Shown in pieces: positions 34,400 through 47,243 of a stretch of DNA of 64,000 nucleotides. Location of the stretch: positions 4,163,323 to 4,227,322 of the forward strand of contig JAJEKV010000047.1 in NCBI GenBank assembly GCA_021234155.1. Reading direction: 5' to 3'. The translations under genes were made by a program, and so were the position numbers. Every line of letters starts with the position of its first letter. The stretch's first letter is position 1. The notes under the pieces are model-generated. The model worked only from the letters and a program-made list of their open reading frames with translations. It was not told the origin of the DNA and made no database searches. The DNA is from Isoetes taiwanensis (taxonomy: Eukaryota > Streptophyta > Lycopodiopsida > Isoetales > Isoetaceae).

Positions 34400-36430
34400 T
34401 ACAAACCACAAACTGACTATAATAATAAAGCAGAAAGACTTCTTTGGGAAAATGAGTGTTCTAAACTCTTTTATGTCGCATCATTACTGTTTCTTTGATA
34501 TGTAGCAAGTCATTGACTAATATTAGGGCCACAATTTGCTGCCAAAAATGATACAAGTGCAAGCTTTGCAGGCATACAAATGTGCAAAACTTCCTGCAAA
34601 TGTGCACTTACCTCTTAGCTTCAATAAAAAGCAAAGCCTGCTAAAGCAAATAACAAGAAACACACAGCCATTTACATATACATGCGTTGAGACTTTAATA
34701 ATGCTGTAATCAACAATGCTTTCTTTAATAAGAATTCTGTAAAAAAACAAATTTATTCTAAATGGCAGCCACTTCTTTCATATTGCATGTTTAAATGCAG
34801 AATTGAAACAAAGGCTTAAATTTGGTATGCTCAACTTTGAAAAGTTTCAATATGAAATTCTTGGCCACAGTTAGATGGCTTTGCTGTTTATATCTAAAAT
34901 TTATCTTATCTGGGAACCAAAAAATTCTCTCAGGTCTTCACAAATCCGACTCCAAAGAGTGGATTTAAAAGGTTCCCTTAAAGCTAGAATAAAGGGGTGA
35001 AGCAAATCGAATGCCAAGGCTAAAGAAAAAATTGTAATAGTCTATGTTGCATAACCAATGTTACTCAATAACTTCGAATCTTCAAATGGTAGCTTCCCTG
35101 TCACCCTGTCAATACATGCAGTGCAAATTCGTCCTTGAAAAATTCGAAATCCTGTTGTAACTGTTTAATTGACGCCACAATTGCAAGCCCCCAAATCGTG
35201 TTCTTGATGGAGGCGTCGAGGCGAAAATTTGACAAAGAGTGTCCAGTTTACATGGTGCATTCAAATAATCTGGGCAGAAAGAGGCCTCAAATTTTGACAA
35301 AGAGTGTCCAATTGCAGCAAGAAGAAATAAATGACGTTATGCTTTTGATTTGGGCAAAGATTGTTCAAAAGGACAAATCCGACATATTCTTCTGACGACA
35401 AGAGCAAAAAAAATGCATCCACATCTTTCAAATGGACTGTAAAATCATGATAAATAGTACTTTAATACATTCTTTTTTATTTTTAGAGCATAGTATGGTC
35501 TGAAGAATATGGGATATTTCCACAGGTGTGAAATCACAGGTTATCTGCGGCAACAAAGGCTTCAAATTACTAGGTAGCTTCTTAATCCTTTGGCATAAAA
35601 CAGAGCATACAGTCTAACTAAACTGAGTATGTTTCTTGACTTTTTTTGTCTTGCAGTTCTCTCTTTTATCTTTTGTACAGAGGTGCTTATTTTCAAATGA
35701 TTGCCGATTTCTGCTATGGTTACACTATATGGTCGTTATAGCTTGCAAGGAATATGGCAAACACTAAGAACGGATTGGACACAGAAAAAGAGGCATTGGC
35801 CCAATGATAACAGATTGTCAGTCACACATGCCTTATATTGAAAGCATCGGCTGGATTGTCTCTCTTTTCATGTCTCAGCAAATAACGATGAGCTTAAAGA
35901 TTATGCATTTGTATGCAATTCCACATCTATGCTTAAAGTTGCTTATATGTGGGACATGTATTTGGCTGATGCAGCTTATGATTCTTCTCTATCCTAGGGT
36001 GTTTTTTCTGATTTAATTAGTAAATGGAGCTCCTGATATGGTTCGAATTTCTCACGACAGCCTGTACAAAGCCATTCATATCCATCTAAGGTAAGTGCTC
36101 ATTTGGATATCACATTTTTTGTATTTGCTAGTTTCTTTATGGCAGTTTGTTGATGATTTAATGTGAAATTGCCAAAAACTATCGCAAGTATGCCTTAGGG
36201 TTTAAATATGGTAATGCTACCCAAAAAAACACGAAAGCACTTAGCACCTAAAGCACTTCCAAGCACTTAGCAACCCGTAGTTATACCTCCCACAATCTCG
36301 ACCTCGGTTCCCGCGCGCACTTAGCTTCCAGGCACCTTCCTTTTTTTTTGATCCCAATTTGTGTTTCTTTTGCTCTGTTTTTCTCCCGCTCACATCATAG
36401 ATCAATTATCCGGAACTTACATTCGTGAAT
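34400..36430. other. Spacer between two divergent paralogues
   Basis: About 2 kb separating the minus-strand gene starting at 34,368 from its plus-strand paralogue. A 20-bp word, TTTGACAAAGAGTGTCCA, occurs twice (near 35,230 and 35,293). A plus-strand stretch near 35,840-36,000 has coding-like pieces (DELKDYAFVCNSTSMLKVAY, then MWDMYLADAAYDSSLS) broken by stops; I cannot assign it. A bidirectional promoter would have to lie here. Confidence 0.4.
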
Positions 36431-36439
36431 CGATTACAA

Positions 36440-39280
36440 TGGTAGAGGAGGCAGTTACATCCGAGGATTTCAAAGGATACACGCGGCTTTTCAAACCATG
36501 ATTTGCAGCCTCGTGAGCGTATTCAATTGGCGGCAAATAATGTTACACAAGAACAAGGGAATCGGCTTTGGCAAGAACCCCTCAATTCCAAGTCGGGTCG
36601 GCACTAAAGTTGTTTGCTATTCAGCCACATCCGAAGGCCAAATTAGACAGTTTGTTAAGGATTCTTTATCCGTGATGGGGTTTCAAACAATGAAGTCGGG
36701 GAAGCAATTTGCCCTTGCATTTGCTTGGGAAAATTGCCAAGAAGGTCTTGAAGATCCCGGGCCATCAAATCAATTGGGCCGCATATGGTGCAATGTGTTA
36801 TGGTTTACGGGCATAAAGCAGTAGAGAGTTCGTGGTTTTAAAGAGAAACAAGAAATTGATTCAAAGCCCCGCCGAAAGCAAAAGAGGTAGCAAGTAGTAA
36901 ACTTGATCGCATAAACTTGAAACCGAATCGCAGATAGTGACAGAGAATCTGGAAAAACTTATGATCAAGAAAACTCGATGAAAAAAGAAATGCGTGATAT
37001 AGTTGTTAGCCCGACAAATGAAGAAAAGTCAAATGACAAAATTTTTAAAAGGCTAACCTAAAAAGACACAAAGATGGAGCAATTGAAATCACCGCTTGTT
37101 GAAAGAGGGGCTGCTCATGACACAGAAGTAGAACAGAAATAAAGGAGTTGGAGAGAAAGTTAATGTTTGAGGAGTATGTCGCAGAGTCCATGGAGTCATT
37201 ATGCACTGAGATCCGTGATCTGATTTTGAAGAAGGGAAATTTGGAGGCAGAATTAATTCAACTGGATGGTGACATCAAGGCAGCCAAGGAATATGCAAAA
37301 AACCTTGATAGTCTAGGAGACATCAAGAATTCAACTTTCTGCATCAACACCATCAAGAGAAATCTTCCAGGTTTTTTACAAATTTTTTGTAATGCTTGTG
37401 GTTTGGGATTTCCTGATAAGTACAAGCTTTCTTTAATTCTTGATTGCTCACATGAATATCATGTGATGTGTGCTGCCTTGTTAAAGGAAGGCAAATGTTT
37501 GAAATGTGAATGCCTAGTTCCTGAAGACCTTTATGTTGAGCTTGGCTTGAGCATTCCCCGTTGCGAGCTTGAGCGTGTTGCTTCCTTTGATCCTAGATTA
37601 AGTTTCGTGAAATCGATTTGGGATCAAATACGTGCCCGCAATTGAAGAAGTAGTAGATGTGCAATCTGACCAATTGAAGTCCCCTTCTACTAGCAGGTTG
37701 AGAAGGTTGAGACATGTCAGGGATGATTCTGATATTAAAACAGAGAATGTTCAGGTACAGGTGACCCCAATGCAGCTAGGAAGTACCAGTAAATTTCAGA
37801 AAGAAACAAAGGCTGCTTCAGATGAGGAGATTGAGTATGTCTTACACACTCCAACCAGGAAGAAGCAGAAGCAAGATCAAGAAGAAAAAGCTGATGTGGT
37901 TGTGAAGAAGACAAAAGGAAAAGAAGACATTGAATAAAGAAGAGACTAGCAAAAGAAAGGAGGTGGCAAGGCCAAAGCAAAATGCTCGCACCAAAGCCAA
38001 GGTTACTAGAAAGTATCCTTTGAGAGGGAGAGGTCAAAAGAATGATGGGAATGGTGCAGGGCAACAGAACTTGCAAGGCAATGAAGAAGAGATTGAGAAG
38101 GATGTCATGGACAACATAAACTCAACCCTTGCCGATATTGCAAAAGCGTTTTGAAAGTTCAAAAGAAGTTCATGAAGAGCAGCCAATCCGAACCTCGCAC
38201 CAAATGTACAAGCCGCAAAGACTATCCGCACAAGATAAAGGTACAAAATTTGCAGCAATGATTGAATCCATGAGGGGAATAACAACATCCCCTTGAGCGT
38301 AATAATTCATTCCCGATTGTATAATTTGAATTCTTAAATTATTGTATTCATTATTTGAGTTGTCTTCTCAATCTTCGTGGAGTGACCAAGTAGTCCAAAG
38401 TGATGAGGACTTAAATGTATCCCAATTAACTTCCGTGTCTTGTGCTTTTTAATTTAATCTCAATATTTGGACTTGAATTTGGGTGTGTATTCACTTGATT
38501 AATGTTGTGAATGTTAGGTCCATCAAGTACAAAGTGTAAATGTAGCTTCAAGTTCCACCGCGACCGCCAATTGTTATTAGGCAAAAGAGATTGCTGATTC
38601 TAGATCTTAATGGCGTTCTCGTGAAGACCTTTAGAAGAAGCAATCAATTGAGGGATGATCTTAAAAAGATAAACCCTCAATTATTAAAATCATCAACAAC
38701 TAACAAAGTAGTTGTATTCAGGCCGAGTACATGCTTTCTTGGAGGAAGCATCTTCTTGGGTATGACTTAGCCATTTGGTCCTCTATGAACAGATTTAATG
38801 TTCATGAGGTGCTTGATGTCCTATGTCCCGCTAAGAAAGACAAATTCATCTTCATTTGGGACCGAGTTTCGTGATGAGATGCCTTTCAAGTATCCTTTGG
38901 AGTCTTCTAATCCTATTTTTATGAAGCCACTCCATAAGGTATATGCAAATTTTCCCCGAGTATGGCGTAAAATGTAATTCTTGCATGATGAGGTTTACAA
39001 GACATTTCTGTCCCCACCATTTACTTCCATTATGGTGTCTACTTTCACCTGTCAGCCAACTGATACAATTCTCGACGTTTATTTGCTTCCAATAATTAGA
39101 CAGGTTACACATGCTGAAGATACTTTAGCTGTACTGAAGGATAACACTAGAGCAGAATGTTATACAAGTCTTTCCTTGGGTGTTCTTGAAGAATTATTCC
39201 AAAGAGGACATTGGAGCGATAAGAAACCTGGCTGGTCAAAGCATACTGCAAGGGCCAGATTCAGTGGTTAGTTGATGCAC
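36440..39280 (+). pseudogene. Coiled-coil / RING-like / FCP1-like phosphatase gene, plus copy
   Basis: A damaged first part (36,440-37,140) precedes a clear frame at 37,148-37,645: coiled coil (IRDLILKKGNLEAELIQLDG) and a RING-like finger CNACGLGF...DCSHEYHVMC...CLKCECL. Frame changes then give an acidic/basic middle with KYPLRGRGQK (37,632-38,154). The FCP1-like domain begins at 38,588 with RLLILDLNGVLVKTF, then VVVFRP; after a frame change YDLAIWSSMNRFNVHEVLDVL and KDKFIFIWDRVS; then KPLHKVYANFPRV, and VYKTFLSPPFTSIMV with a tail to about 39,270. The second Asp of DxDx is Asn (DLNG), as I recall for a plant branch of this family. The intron that splits the finger of the minus copy is absent here. 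Several stops and frameshifts mark it as a pseudogene. Confidence 0.55.
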
Positions 39281-39575
39281 ATCGAAATGTTTTCAGTGCA
39301 GACCAGTTGGTTCATCTACAGAAGTTTTTAGATTCATGATCCTAGTGTAAACTTTTTAAATTGCCTCAATTTTGTTACATAGAGGCATGTAAGTATGTGA
39401 GTGCAAATTTGCCTCCATTTTGTACAGATACTATGAGAGTGCAGATTTGCCTCCATTTTGTAACTACAAAAGAATTTTGTACCATCTTGCAATGTAATAT
39501 ATCTTCATTCTCTTTCATTGTGTTCTTTTATGAATTTTCTTGAAATTGCAAAGTTAATTGTGCAGATGTGATGCT

Positions 39576-39790
39576 TTCCCAATTCAAGATAAAATAGTTG
39601 AGACTCCAAGACTAATTACAGCCACAACCCAAACTGTTTGCAAATGATTTTAATCTTGGCAGGAACTCAAAGGAGTTGAGAAGATGTGGATTGATTTTGG
39701 ACTGAAGTATTGCATCAGAGCTTGTTTATATTGATGACACTGACCAGGTCAAAATTTGGTCAATGTCCCTGGCCGAAGTCAACTTTTTGC
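39576..39790. repeat. Repeat X, first copy
   Basis: Matches 41,797-42,010 in the same orientation (shared CAAATGATTTTAATCTTGGCA and GGTCAATGTCCCTGGC) with moderate divergence. No coding content. Confidence 0.75.
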
Positions 39791-39847
39791 AGACCTCCCA
39801 GCATCAGAATTCAGGAATTAACCTCCCACTAGATTCAAATTTTGAAG

Positions 39848-39990
39848 ACTCTGCCTCCCAGAAAAACCTGTAACAGTAAGTGCTGTAAGTGCTTTAAGTG
39901 CTGGGGCAGCACTTATCAGAACATGCTAAAAACAACTAAAAAAAGGGGAAAATACCTTTTGATCCTGCAGTTTGCATCCATTATACTTCA
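39848..39990. repeat. Repeat Y, first copy
   Basis: Matches 40,671-40,860: both contain AAGTGCTGTAAGTGCTTTAA and the same intron-exon join of transposase copy C (acceptor GTTACAG followed by a TTCTGGGAGG exon start on the minus strand), plus ATGGATGCAAACTGCAG. It is a duplicated intron-exon segment. Confidence 0.7.
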
Positions 39991-40001
39991 TCCATTACCT
40001 T

Positions 40002-43000
40002 CTATGAGGTAGTTGGAAGACTACTCATGATTTGTTGGCAAGTGTCTTCATCCATGGTATACATGTTAGAGTCATCTTCATCCAGAATCATGTCAAACTT
40101 TGATAGTCTTACAAGATGGCTATAAACACTTGCCTCAGGTTTGTCCTCCATCAGCTCAAAATTTAGACTACCTGGAATTTGTTTGTAATAAAGTCCCGAG
40201 ACAATAACTTCTTCTACCCCAAACACATTCCCCCATCCATCCTTATAATTTTCTAGCAAAGTATTCTTTGCTTCAAGCACCTAAGCACATAAAAAATCTA
40301 CCCCTTCTTCATTACCTTCTTCAAAGATTTACAAAGAAAATTATCCCCCACTTCTATCATGGAACTCATTACATCATCTTCATCCTCTTCTTCTTCCTCA
40401 ATATCAAACTCGGCCTCTTCTTCATTTTCAATGTTGTCACCTGTATTCCTAGGCTCCTTTAACCTCAACTCACTGTTCTCCCAATCACCAATTCGACTCA
40501 CATACACACATTTATCCCACTTGAATTGAATGCAATAGTTGCAAAAGCATGACAATGGTCTATAAGCTACCTTCAAAGAGTTTTCCTTGTCACATGGCCT
40601 GATGCAATGAATCTTTGTTGTTCCCTTCAAGGTATGGCATTCAATTTTTTCAGATCTGTCAATGTTTGAAGACTCCACCTCCCAGAATAACCTGTAACAT
40701 CAAGTGCTGTAAGTGCTTTAAGTGCTGGACAACAGAATTAAGCACTGTCTAAAAACAACAAAAAAAAAGAATAATACCTTTTGATATCATTATCAGATGG
40801 ATGATTTTGAAAGTACAATTGGAGAAAATTAACAACCTCATGTGCACACTGCAGTTTGCATCCATTGTACTTCATTTGCTCTTGAGTTAGTATCCTCTTT
40901 ATAACTCGCACCAAAGACCATCATGCTCACCTTTGCCATGTGAGCTAGCAAAAAAATTCCATAGGAGATCCTTACCCTTTCTCCCATAAAATCTACCAAG
41001 AAAATGGAATGGTCTTGAAGACTTGAACTGTGAAGAACAGCCACCACTCCAAAATACATGTTTCTTATATTCAACTCCAATACTTTGCAACCAATCAGCA
41101 TGCATTTGTAGACAATGTTGGACAAATTCTGTGTCATGTGTTTTGTCATCACTAATATAGAAATGAGTCTCCTTTACAATACCTTTGAGAGTTTGTTTTC
41201 TCTTCTCCTTGGCCGAGTCCTTGTTCTTCTTGTTCAAGCTCTCTTCCTCTCTCTTCCTTCTTTCTTCTTCTTCTTCTTTCTTCATCCTCCTGTAAGTAAT
41301 ATGCACTACAATTGACACCTGATCAGTATGCCAATGACAGGATTGAGCTTCCTGTTGGATTTTAAATCCGTAATTTTCTGCAAAGTCTATGACAGAAACA
41401 ATAGTATCATTTGGTATGGTTGCCAAGCATTTCTTGAATTCCTTAGCTTGCCAATGAGCTTTATAATTATGTGGAACAAAAGACTTCATAGTCTTTGTTG
41501 CATGCTCATTAAATTCAAAAGGACTGCCCGTCTTGTAGGCCAATCTAGTAACCTTTGCAGGTTTCTTAGATAGCTTGGCAGTATTCTTTCTTTGGACTTC
41601 TTCTTTGTCGGGTTCAATGTCAAATGATTAGCTCAACTCCTAAAAAGTAATATGCTTGAATTTGATAGTTAGTACCTTTTCAAATACTTTCCATTGGACA
41701 TTGATAGACTTTTGCTTGTTCCTCTCTTTAGGACATGTTGGCAACCTGCAATACAAAAACAATAATGGCAGATGTATCAGTTACAGTAACTTTCCCAATT
41801 CAAGAAAAAACAGTCTAGACTCTAAGACTCCTTACAGCCACAACCTAATGGTTTTGCAAATGATTTTAATCTTGGCATGAACTCAAAGGGGCTGAGAATA
41901 TGTGGATTCAGTCTGGACTGAAGTCTTGCATCAGAGCTTGTTGAAAATGATCACACTGACCGGGTCAAGAATTGGTCAATGTCCCTGGCAGAATCCAAGA
42001 TTTTGCACATCACTCTAATAGGATAATTTTGGAATTCTATCATCTGGATTAGACTCTGACAACTCTGTAGAATACCTGCAAACCTTAGTGCTTCAAATAA
42101 AAGCAAGGCACAATGTGATTTAGTTACAGACTTAGTTATTTCAAGGTAGCATACTTTGAAATTTCAGAGAACATAAATCTGCAGGCATGAACACTCAATC
42201 TTTTCCTGTATTTGAGTGAAGCTGAGCATTCCTTTTAAGCAGGGACACTCACATACAACCTGGACAAGATAACTCTGTTGAGGAAAAGATGACGAAGACT
42301 ATCAGACAGGAAACAGGTTTAGATTAGATACTACTTAAAAGTAATGTACAAGCAAAAGGAAACCATATTTACTTCTTTAAGCCACACTTTGTACAAGTCT
42401 GCATCAAACACGCGCGATTATGCCACTCTTCACTCTCATCCTTTTGGCACACCACCATTCTCCAATAATCACTAGTTGATTTAATGGTGTTCTCCTTGGC
42501 CATACAGATCTGACCTGGGCCACAAACTTTGCACTTACATTTATATTCCTTGTGAACACCATGAGGATCTGTCCTCATATTATTGATGGCCTGCCTTGCA
42601 AATTCTAAATGCAAATGGTATTGGCAGCAACAAGTCTCCCTTTCTTTTAATTTTCTAATGTAGCTTGGCTTCAGTTTCTCGAAAGCCTGCTGAGACATCT
42701 TCATATCTGGATGTTCCTTCTTGAAACCAAGATATAGTTGAACCTGCACAATGAAAAAATTTAGTTACTTTCTAAACAAAAAGAAAGAAAGAAAGCATTC
42801 AAAATGTATGGTCGAAACTATACCTATATCATCTCTAGCAGATGAATAGGATGATCAATTTTCTCACCTTTATCATTCAAATGCTTCCTCACATGCTTCT
42901 TATAAGGTGATGATACTCTGGTATTTTCGTCCCAATACTTCCTGACTGTGGCTATTTCTTCAGCTGTGAAGGCATCTTTTCTTCTCTTCCTTCCAAACAT

Positions 43001-43204
43001 TGACCAGGGGCCAGCTTCAGATTCTGCAAAAATTCGTCTTCTAAATGCCATGGCAACAGTTTTTCGTGGAATAGATAGAACCCTTGAAATTACAGATTGA
43101 TTGATCCCTGGGCCCGAACAGGCTGCCATTTGTAGAGTGCTCTTTCTTGCTTGCAAAATATCAGTTTTTCTTTGCATTTTTTGGGCCTGCATTGTCTCTC
43201 TCAA
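40002..43204 (-). pseudogene. DDE-like transposase, copy C
   Basis: Minus strand from ATG 43,204. Exon 43,204-42,824 carries a helix-turn-helix-like region (INQSVISRVLSIPRKTVAMA) and ends after WDENTRVSS...; an 80-bp GT/AG intron spans 42,823-42,744; the next exon (to 42,369) has FEKLKPSYIRKLK and Cys pairs (CKCKVC, CTKCG). Then at 41,543-40,899: VIDFAENYGF, an inserted Glu/Lys-rich stretch, THFYISDDKTHDTEFVQH, FWSGGCSSQFKSSRPF, and SHGKGEHDG. The second acidic residue is Gly here (SGG in place of SDG). A frameshift follows HDG; the frame resumes as VIKRILTQEQMKYNGC. After an intron, 40,678-40,298 holds RPLSCFCNYC and an acidic run; 40,280-40,002 is the C-terminus. Least decayed of the three copies but predicted catalytically dead. 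Confidence 0.7.
41797..42010. repeat. Repeat X, second copy
   Basis: Second copy of the repeat at 39,576-39,790, located inside an intron of transposase copy C. Confidence 0.7.
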
Positions 43205-43209
43205 ATCAA

Positions 43210-45070
43210 TTGTCTATTGAACCTTGAAGTCTATATGGACGTTTCGCGCTTTTAACGTTCTAAGTCTGCATGAATATTCGTTTTTGAAGATTAACATTAC
43301 AGCGTTGATCCTTCGTTATTCTATTAAAATGGCCATTAAAGGTCTGTAACTGGCAGCAAGTAGCAATTAGGCGCACCTTACAACAATGCGATCCAGTTAT
43401 GTTTTAATTAAAACTTTGTTGAATAGAATAACTTTGTTAAAAAAAAGCATTACATTCTTCATAAGCACCTTGAGATATTGTTTTTCAAGTACTTGAAGTG
43501 TCACGCACTACCATCATGTAATTTTTTTTTGCGAAACAGGATTTTTGCTTTGTTTCTTCAGTATGCATTCTTAATTCATCTTCGTGTCATTGGAAGTTTC
43601 ATACTCAACGAAGTCATAATAGGCTTAAGAAAACTCTCAACATGTTGCTTTTTAGTGAAGTTCCTGAAATAAATACACTTTCTCACTTTTCATTTGCATT
43701 TTCATGTAAACTCATCCAATATTATTGTTCAAATGTTTCTCACTTTTCATGTGCATCGTCATGTAGACTCATCTAGAAATTCTTCCTGAGAATATTGTAT
43801 GCAATAAAGTCCTCTATGAAGGGCCAAGTTTGATGGCTGCAAAAGAGGTTGTGCTGTAGGACAACTACCCTTAGTGTGGGCTCTTAATAAAGGAAATGAG
43901 ATCGCCCCTATGCATCTTTCTAAGAATATTGAGGAGATTGTGCTTCGACAACACTTATTTTATTTGTTGTCAGATTATCTAATTGGCCTTCATGTCGTTC
44001 TCATTAATGCTTTTGAGTTGTATATCATAGTATGGAATGCATATTGTGCTTTTTGCACTTTTGTTTGAGATATTGTTACCATAGAAGTTGAATGTGTACA
44101 TGCCATGGCTTTGCTCTTGCTTCTTTGGCGATCAAATAAGGGAGGGGCTTGCACATTTTGTCATCAAGTTTTTTGAGGGGTGAATCTTGCAATTATTAAT
44201 TCATTTATAGAAGTTCAATGTGTACATGCCATGGCATTGCTTTTGCTTCTTTGTCGATGAAGTAAGCAATGGGCTTGCACATTTTGTCATCAAGTTATTT
44301 GAGGGGTGAATCTTGCAATTGTTAATTCATCTCTATTCCTAAACAAATTGCATTTCTCGTTGCCCATGTTTGAAACTAGGCACATGCCCTAAAGTGCTAT
44401 TATATGGCAGGTTGGCTAAGCCCAACAGTGGAAATTTTCTAGACTAGCTTAATTTAGGCATGTACACAGTATGTGTCTTTTGAGAGATTTTCTACACTAC
44501 CTTAATTTAAACTTATAGCGATGGTATGTGTCCTTTGAGACTACCCCAATATATTTTGTCTTGCGACTTTATTGAAATCACCTCTCTATGGAATGTTGAC
44601 GAAATTTTAGGCAGCCTGTGGTGTATAAAATCCAGTGAAATTTGCAATAAACTTTCCTTCACATGTATTCTCATGAATCTTACTAATGCTGGCTCAGAAA
44701 GGCGATTTGTCTACAATCTTCAAAATTGTTATATTCAACTTCATAGAGGCCTTAAATAGTACAAAGACTTGTAATATATATAAAATTACTTTGGATGCCC
44801 CCATGGAATAGATCGTCTATATATTTAAATTGATCTCGGTCGTTCACCCTTGGGGAAAAGAGTTGGCGTAATTGTGCCCGTCAGATCTCTATGGGGGCAT
44901 GCATGTGAACCTGCTCCACATCTGAGTATCGTAGGATTAATGGGGAAATTTAATCTTGGCCGTCAAAGAACAGGTTGGAATGTGCTAGGAAGGTGTGCAA
45001 CCATTGGGGTTATCATCTCAACCCTTGGCAATTAATGCCCCCTAATGAGGTGGCAGTCAGAATTTAATGT
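43210..45070. other. Non-genic stretch
   Basis: No gene recognised. Contains the 126-bp tandem duplication listed separately. A short plus-strand frame at 43,874-44,068 has coding-like composition but no identifiable domain. Confidence 0.4.
44081..44332. repeat. 126-bp tandem duplication
   Basis: Units 44,081-44,206 and 44,207-44,332 both begin ATAGAAGTT(G/C)AATGTGTACA and share GGGCTTGCACATTTTGTCAT and GGGGTGAATCTTGCAATT. About 90% identical. Confidence 0.9.
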
Positions 45071-45126
45071 TTCCTTAGGCTGGATTCACATGCACCATCG
45101 CAACCTTCACCATCATGTATGGGGGA

Positions 45127-45215
45127 TGGAAACAGGGGAGACGATTCCAGGGGGTCCCGCGACCGGCGGCAGCCGGGAGCGGGTCCTGGAATCGTCGACC
45201 CTGTTTACCGTTATA
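45127..45215. repeat. GC-rich inverted repeat
   Basis: AAACAGGGGAGACGATTCCAGG is answered by CCTGGAATCGTCGACCCTGTTT around a core of CCGGCGGCAGCCGG. Arms are about 22 bp with a few mismatches, giving a stable hairpin. Confidence 0.75.
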
Positions 45216-47243
45216 CCCTGTTTTCTTAGGCTGGATTCCACTTAACAGGTCAAAAACAGGTAAACGGATCAAAATTTCTCTCCTCCCCAGTTGCCATGTT
45301 GTAAAATGCCACGCTATTTTACCGATCAAATTATATACGCCCGAATTGGGTTGGACTCCAATGGAAACCTCCCCAACTTTCCTCTTGTATGGAAACCTCC
45401 CCAACTTTCACCTAAAGCCTGGGGAGGTTTCCAATCTTGCTAACCTGGGGAGGTTTCCATCAAATCCTAAAAATATATTATTAGCTTTTGATATTTTTAT
45501 ATTCATAATGAACCGAAAATTTAATGTCTGCGGCTAAATTTAATTCAATCTTTTTCGTATTCCTTTCTAAGTTTGGTTCTGTTTCTTTTTTCAGCCAAAC
45601 TGGCAATTCCTGAAGCAGAGCGAGTTTCTTGGCGGATTCGTGAGAGGATCACAGGTTCTTGACGGATTTGGCACGGTTTGTTGGCGGATTTGGGCGATAG
45701 GAGAGCGTCATATGCCAGATCAACTATTGCAAATCGATGTTCTACAAATGCCCGTTCAGGCAAGACGGTAGATCTTTGGCCCTCTAAAGTTCTAAAACGG
45801 ATATGTAGTCTTAATAGAAACAGAATAACAGGTGTATAATAACCCTTGGCAAGCATGGCCGATTCTTCTAAATCCGGATGCCTGGGCTGAGCCCATGAAA
45901 TAAGGCTTTTTGCCTCTCGAAAAAATGACCGATGGAGCTTCTTGTTGGTCGAAATGGATTGAAATGCCCTAAAATGCTGCTTCCGGACTCAGAATTGCTG
46001 GTTTCGACCTCTATGATATTGGTTCTCATCACATATTCAGCCTCTGCTCTAACAGAGATCAATGGCATACAGGTTTGGGTCGTCTTACTTTGATATCTGC
46101 TTTGTTATTAATTGTCAACACAACAACTCACAGCATCGTTCCTGCTCATTGCTTCTGATAATAGCCAGATTAGTTTCTTTGTTTTCTTAGGAAAGGATTA
46201 GCAAGGATTAGCTGGCTACATAATCGCTGACGACATAAGCCAATGATATGGCGATTTTTATAGAGATTTGAGACATGTAAGAACAAAAGATTATTGCCGT
46301 TTGCATCAAATAAGAGACCAAATTATTATGGCCAGTTGCAAATCCAGAAGTACAGAGTAAAATATTGGCCTGTAGTTGCCTTTTGTTGATAGAATCTTGC
46401 TGTGTTTCTGCTATGTGGTTATGAGGACGTCCTATGTAATAGGATTTATGGTTTTGGCGGAATGAGCTCAGGCAGTAAGCTGGAATTGCTCAACTTACTC
46501 TACTCAGCAGTATTATTTATGCTTGAAACAGAGGTTTGATAACCCGTTGGTGCACTGTGGAAGAGAAAATTTCTCAACAAGACCAAAGACCTGACATCTT
46601 ACTAACTGTGCAGCAAAATGATCCAGGTTTTTCTTATATTCTTAAGAGGCTGTTTATGCAAACAGATCTCCTATTTGTTATGGTATACATACTAATCTCA
46701 TTTTTTGTCTAAAGAGACATCTAGACTAAGAAAGTCTTGAAGCGTTTTTGTGTTTTAGTTTAATTCTTCTGTAATGTTTCTGAGCAGCAAAATCCCAGCT
46801 CTTCTTTTACTTTTGTAAAGTGCTTCAGTTCTTTTGCTTGTTAAATCGATGCCCTACTTCTTTTGCATGTTTTTGAAGAGAAAAATGGATGCCAGTTCTT
46901 TTGCAGTTTCTTGGACAGAAAAATTATAGTTGTAGTTCTATTGCATGTTCTTAAACTAAAAATCGTAACCTTACGGTTTTAGCATAGATGACAGTGTTTT
47001 GTTTTACAGGTCATTGTATAGTATGATGAATGCCTTTCCTATTGCATGTACAGCAATGGTAGAACGACGGTTTCCCGGGCAATGATTTCCAAGGACATTA
47101 GCAGATTGAAATATAAACATAAAAGTGAAAAGCTCGGCCATTAGAATTTCAAGGATTGCCATGGCTATGGCTGTAATCTATGGCCATGGTTGGATAATTT
47201 ATTTGAAGAAATAGCTCACTTTAAAATTTTATAGACATTTTGT

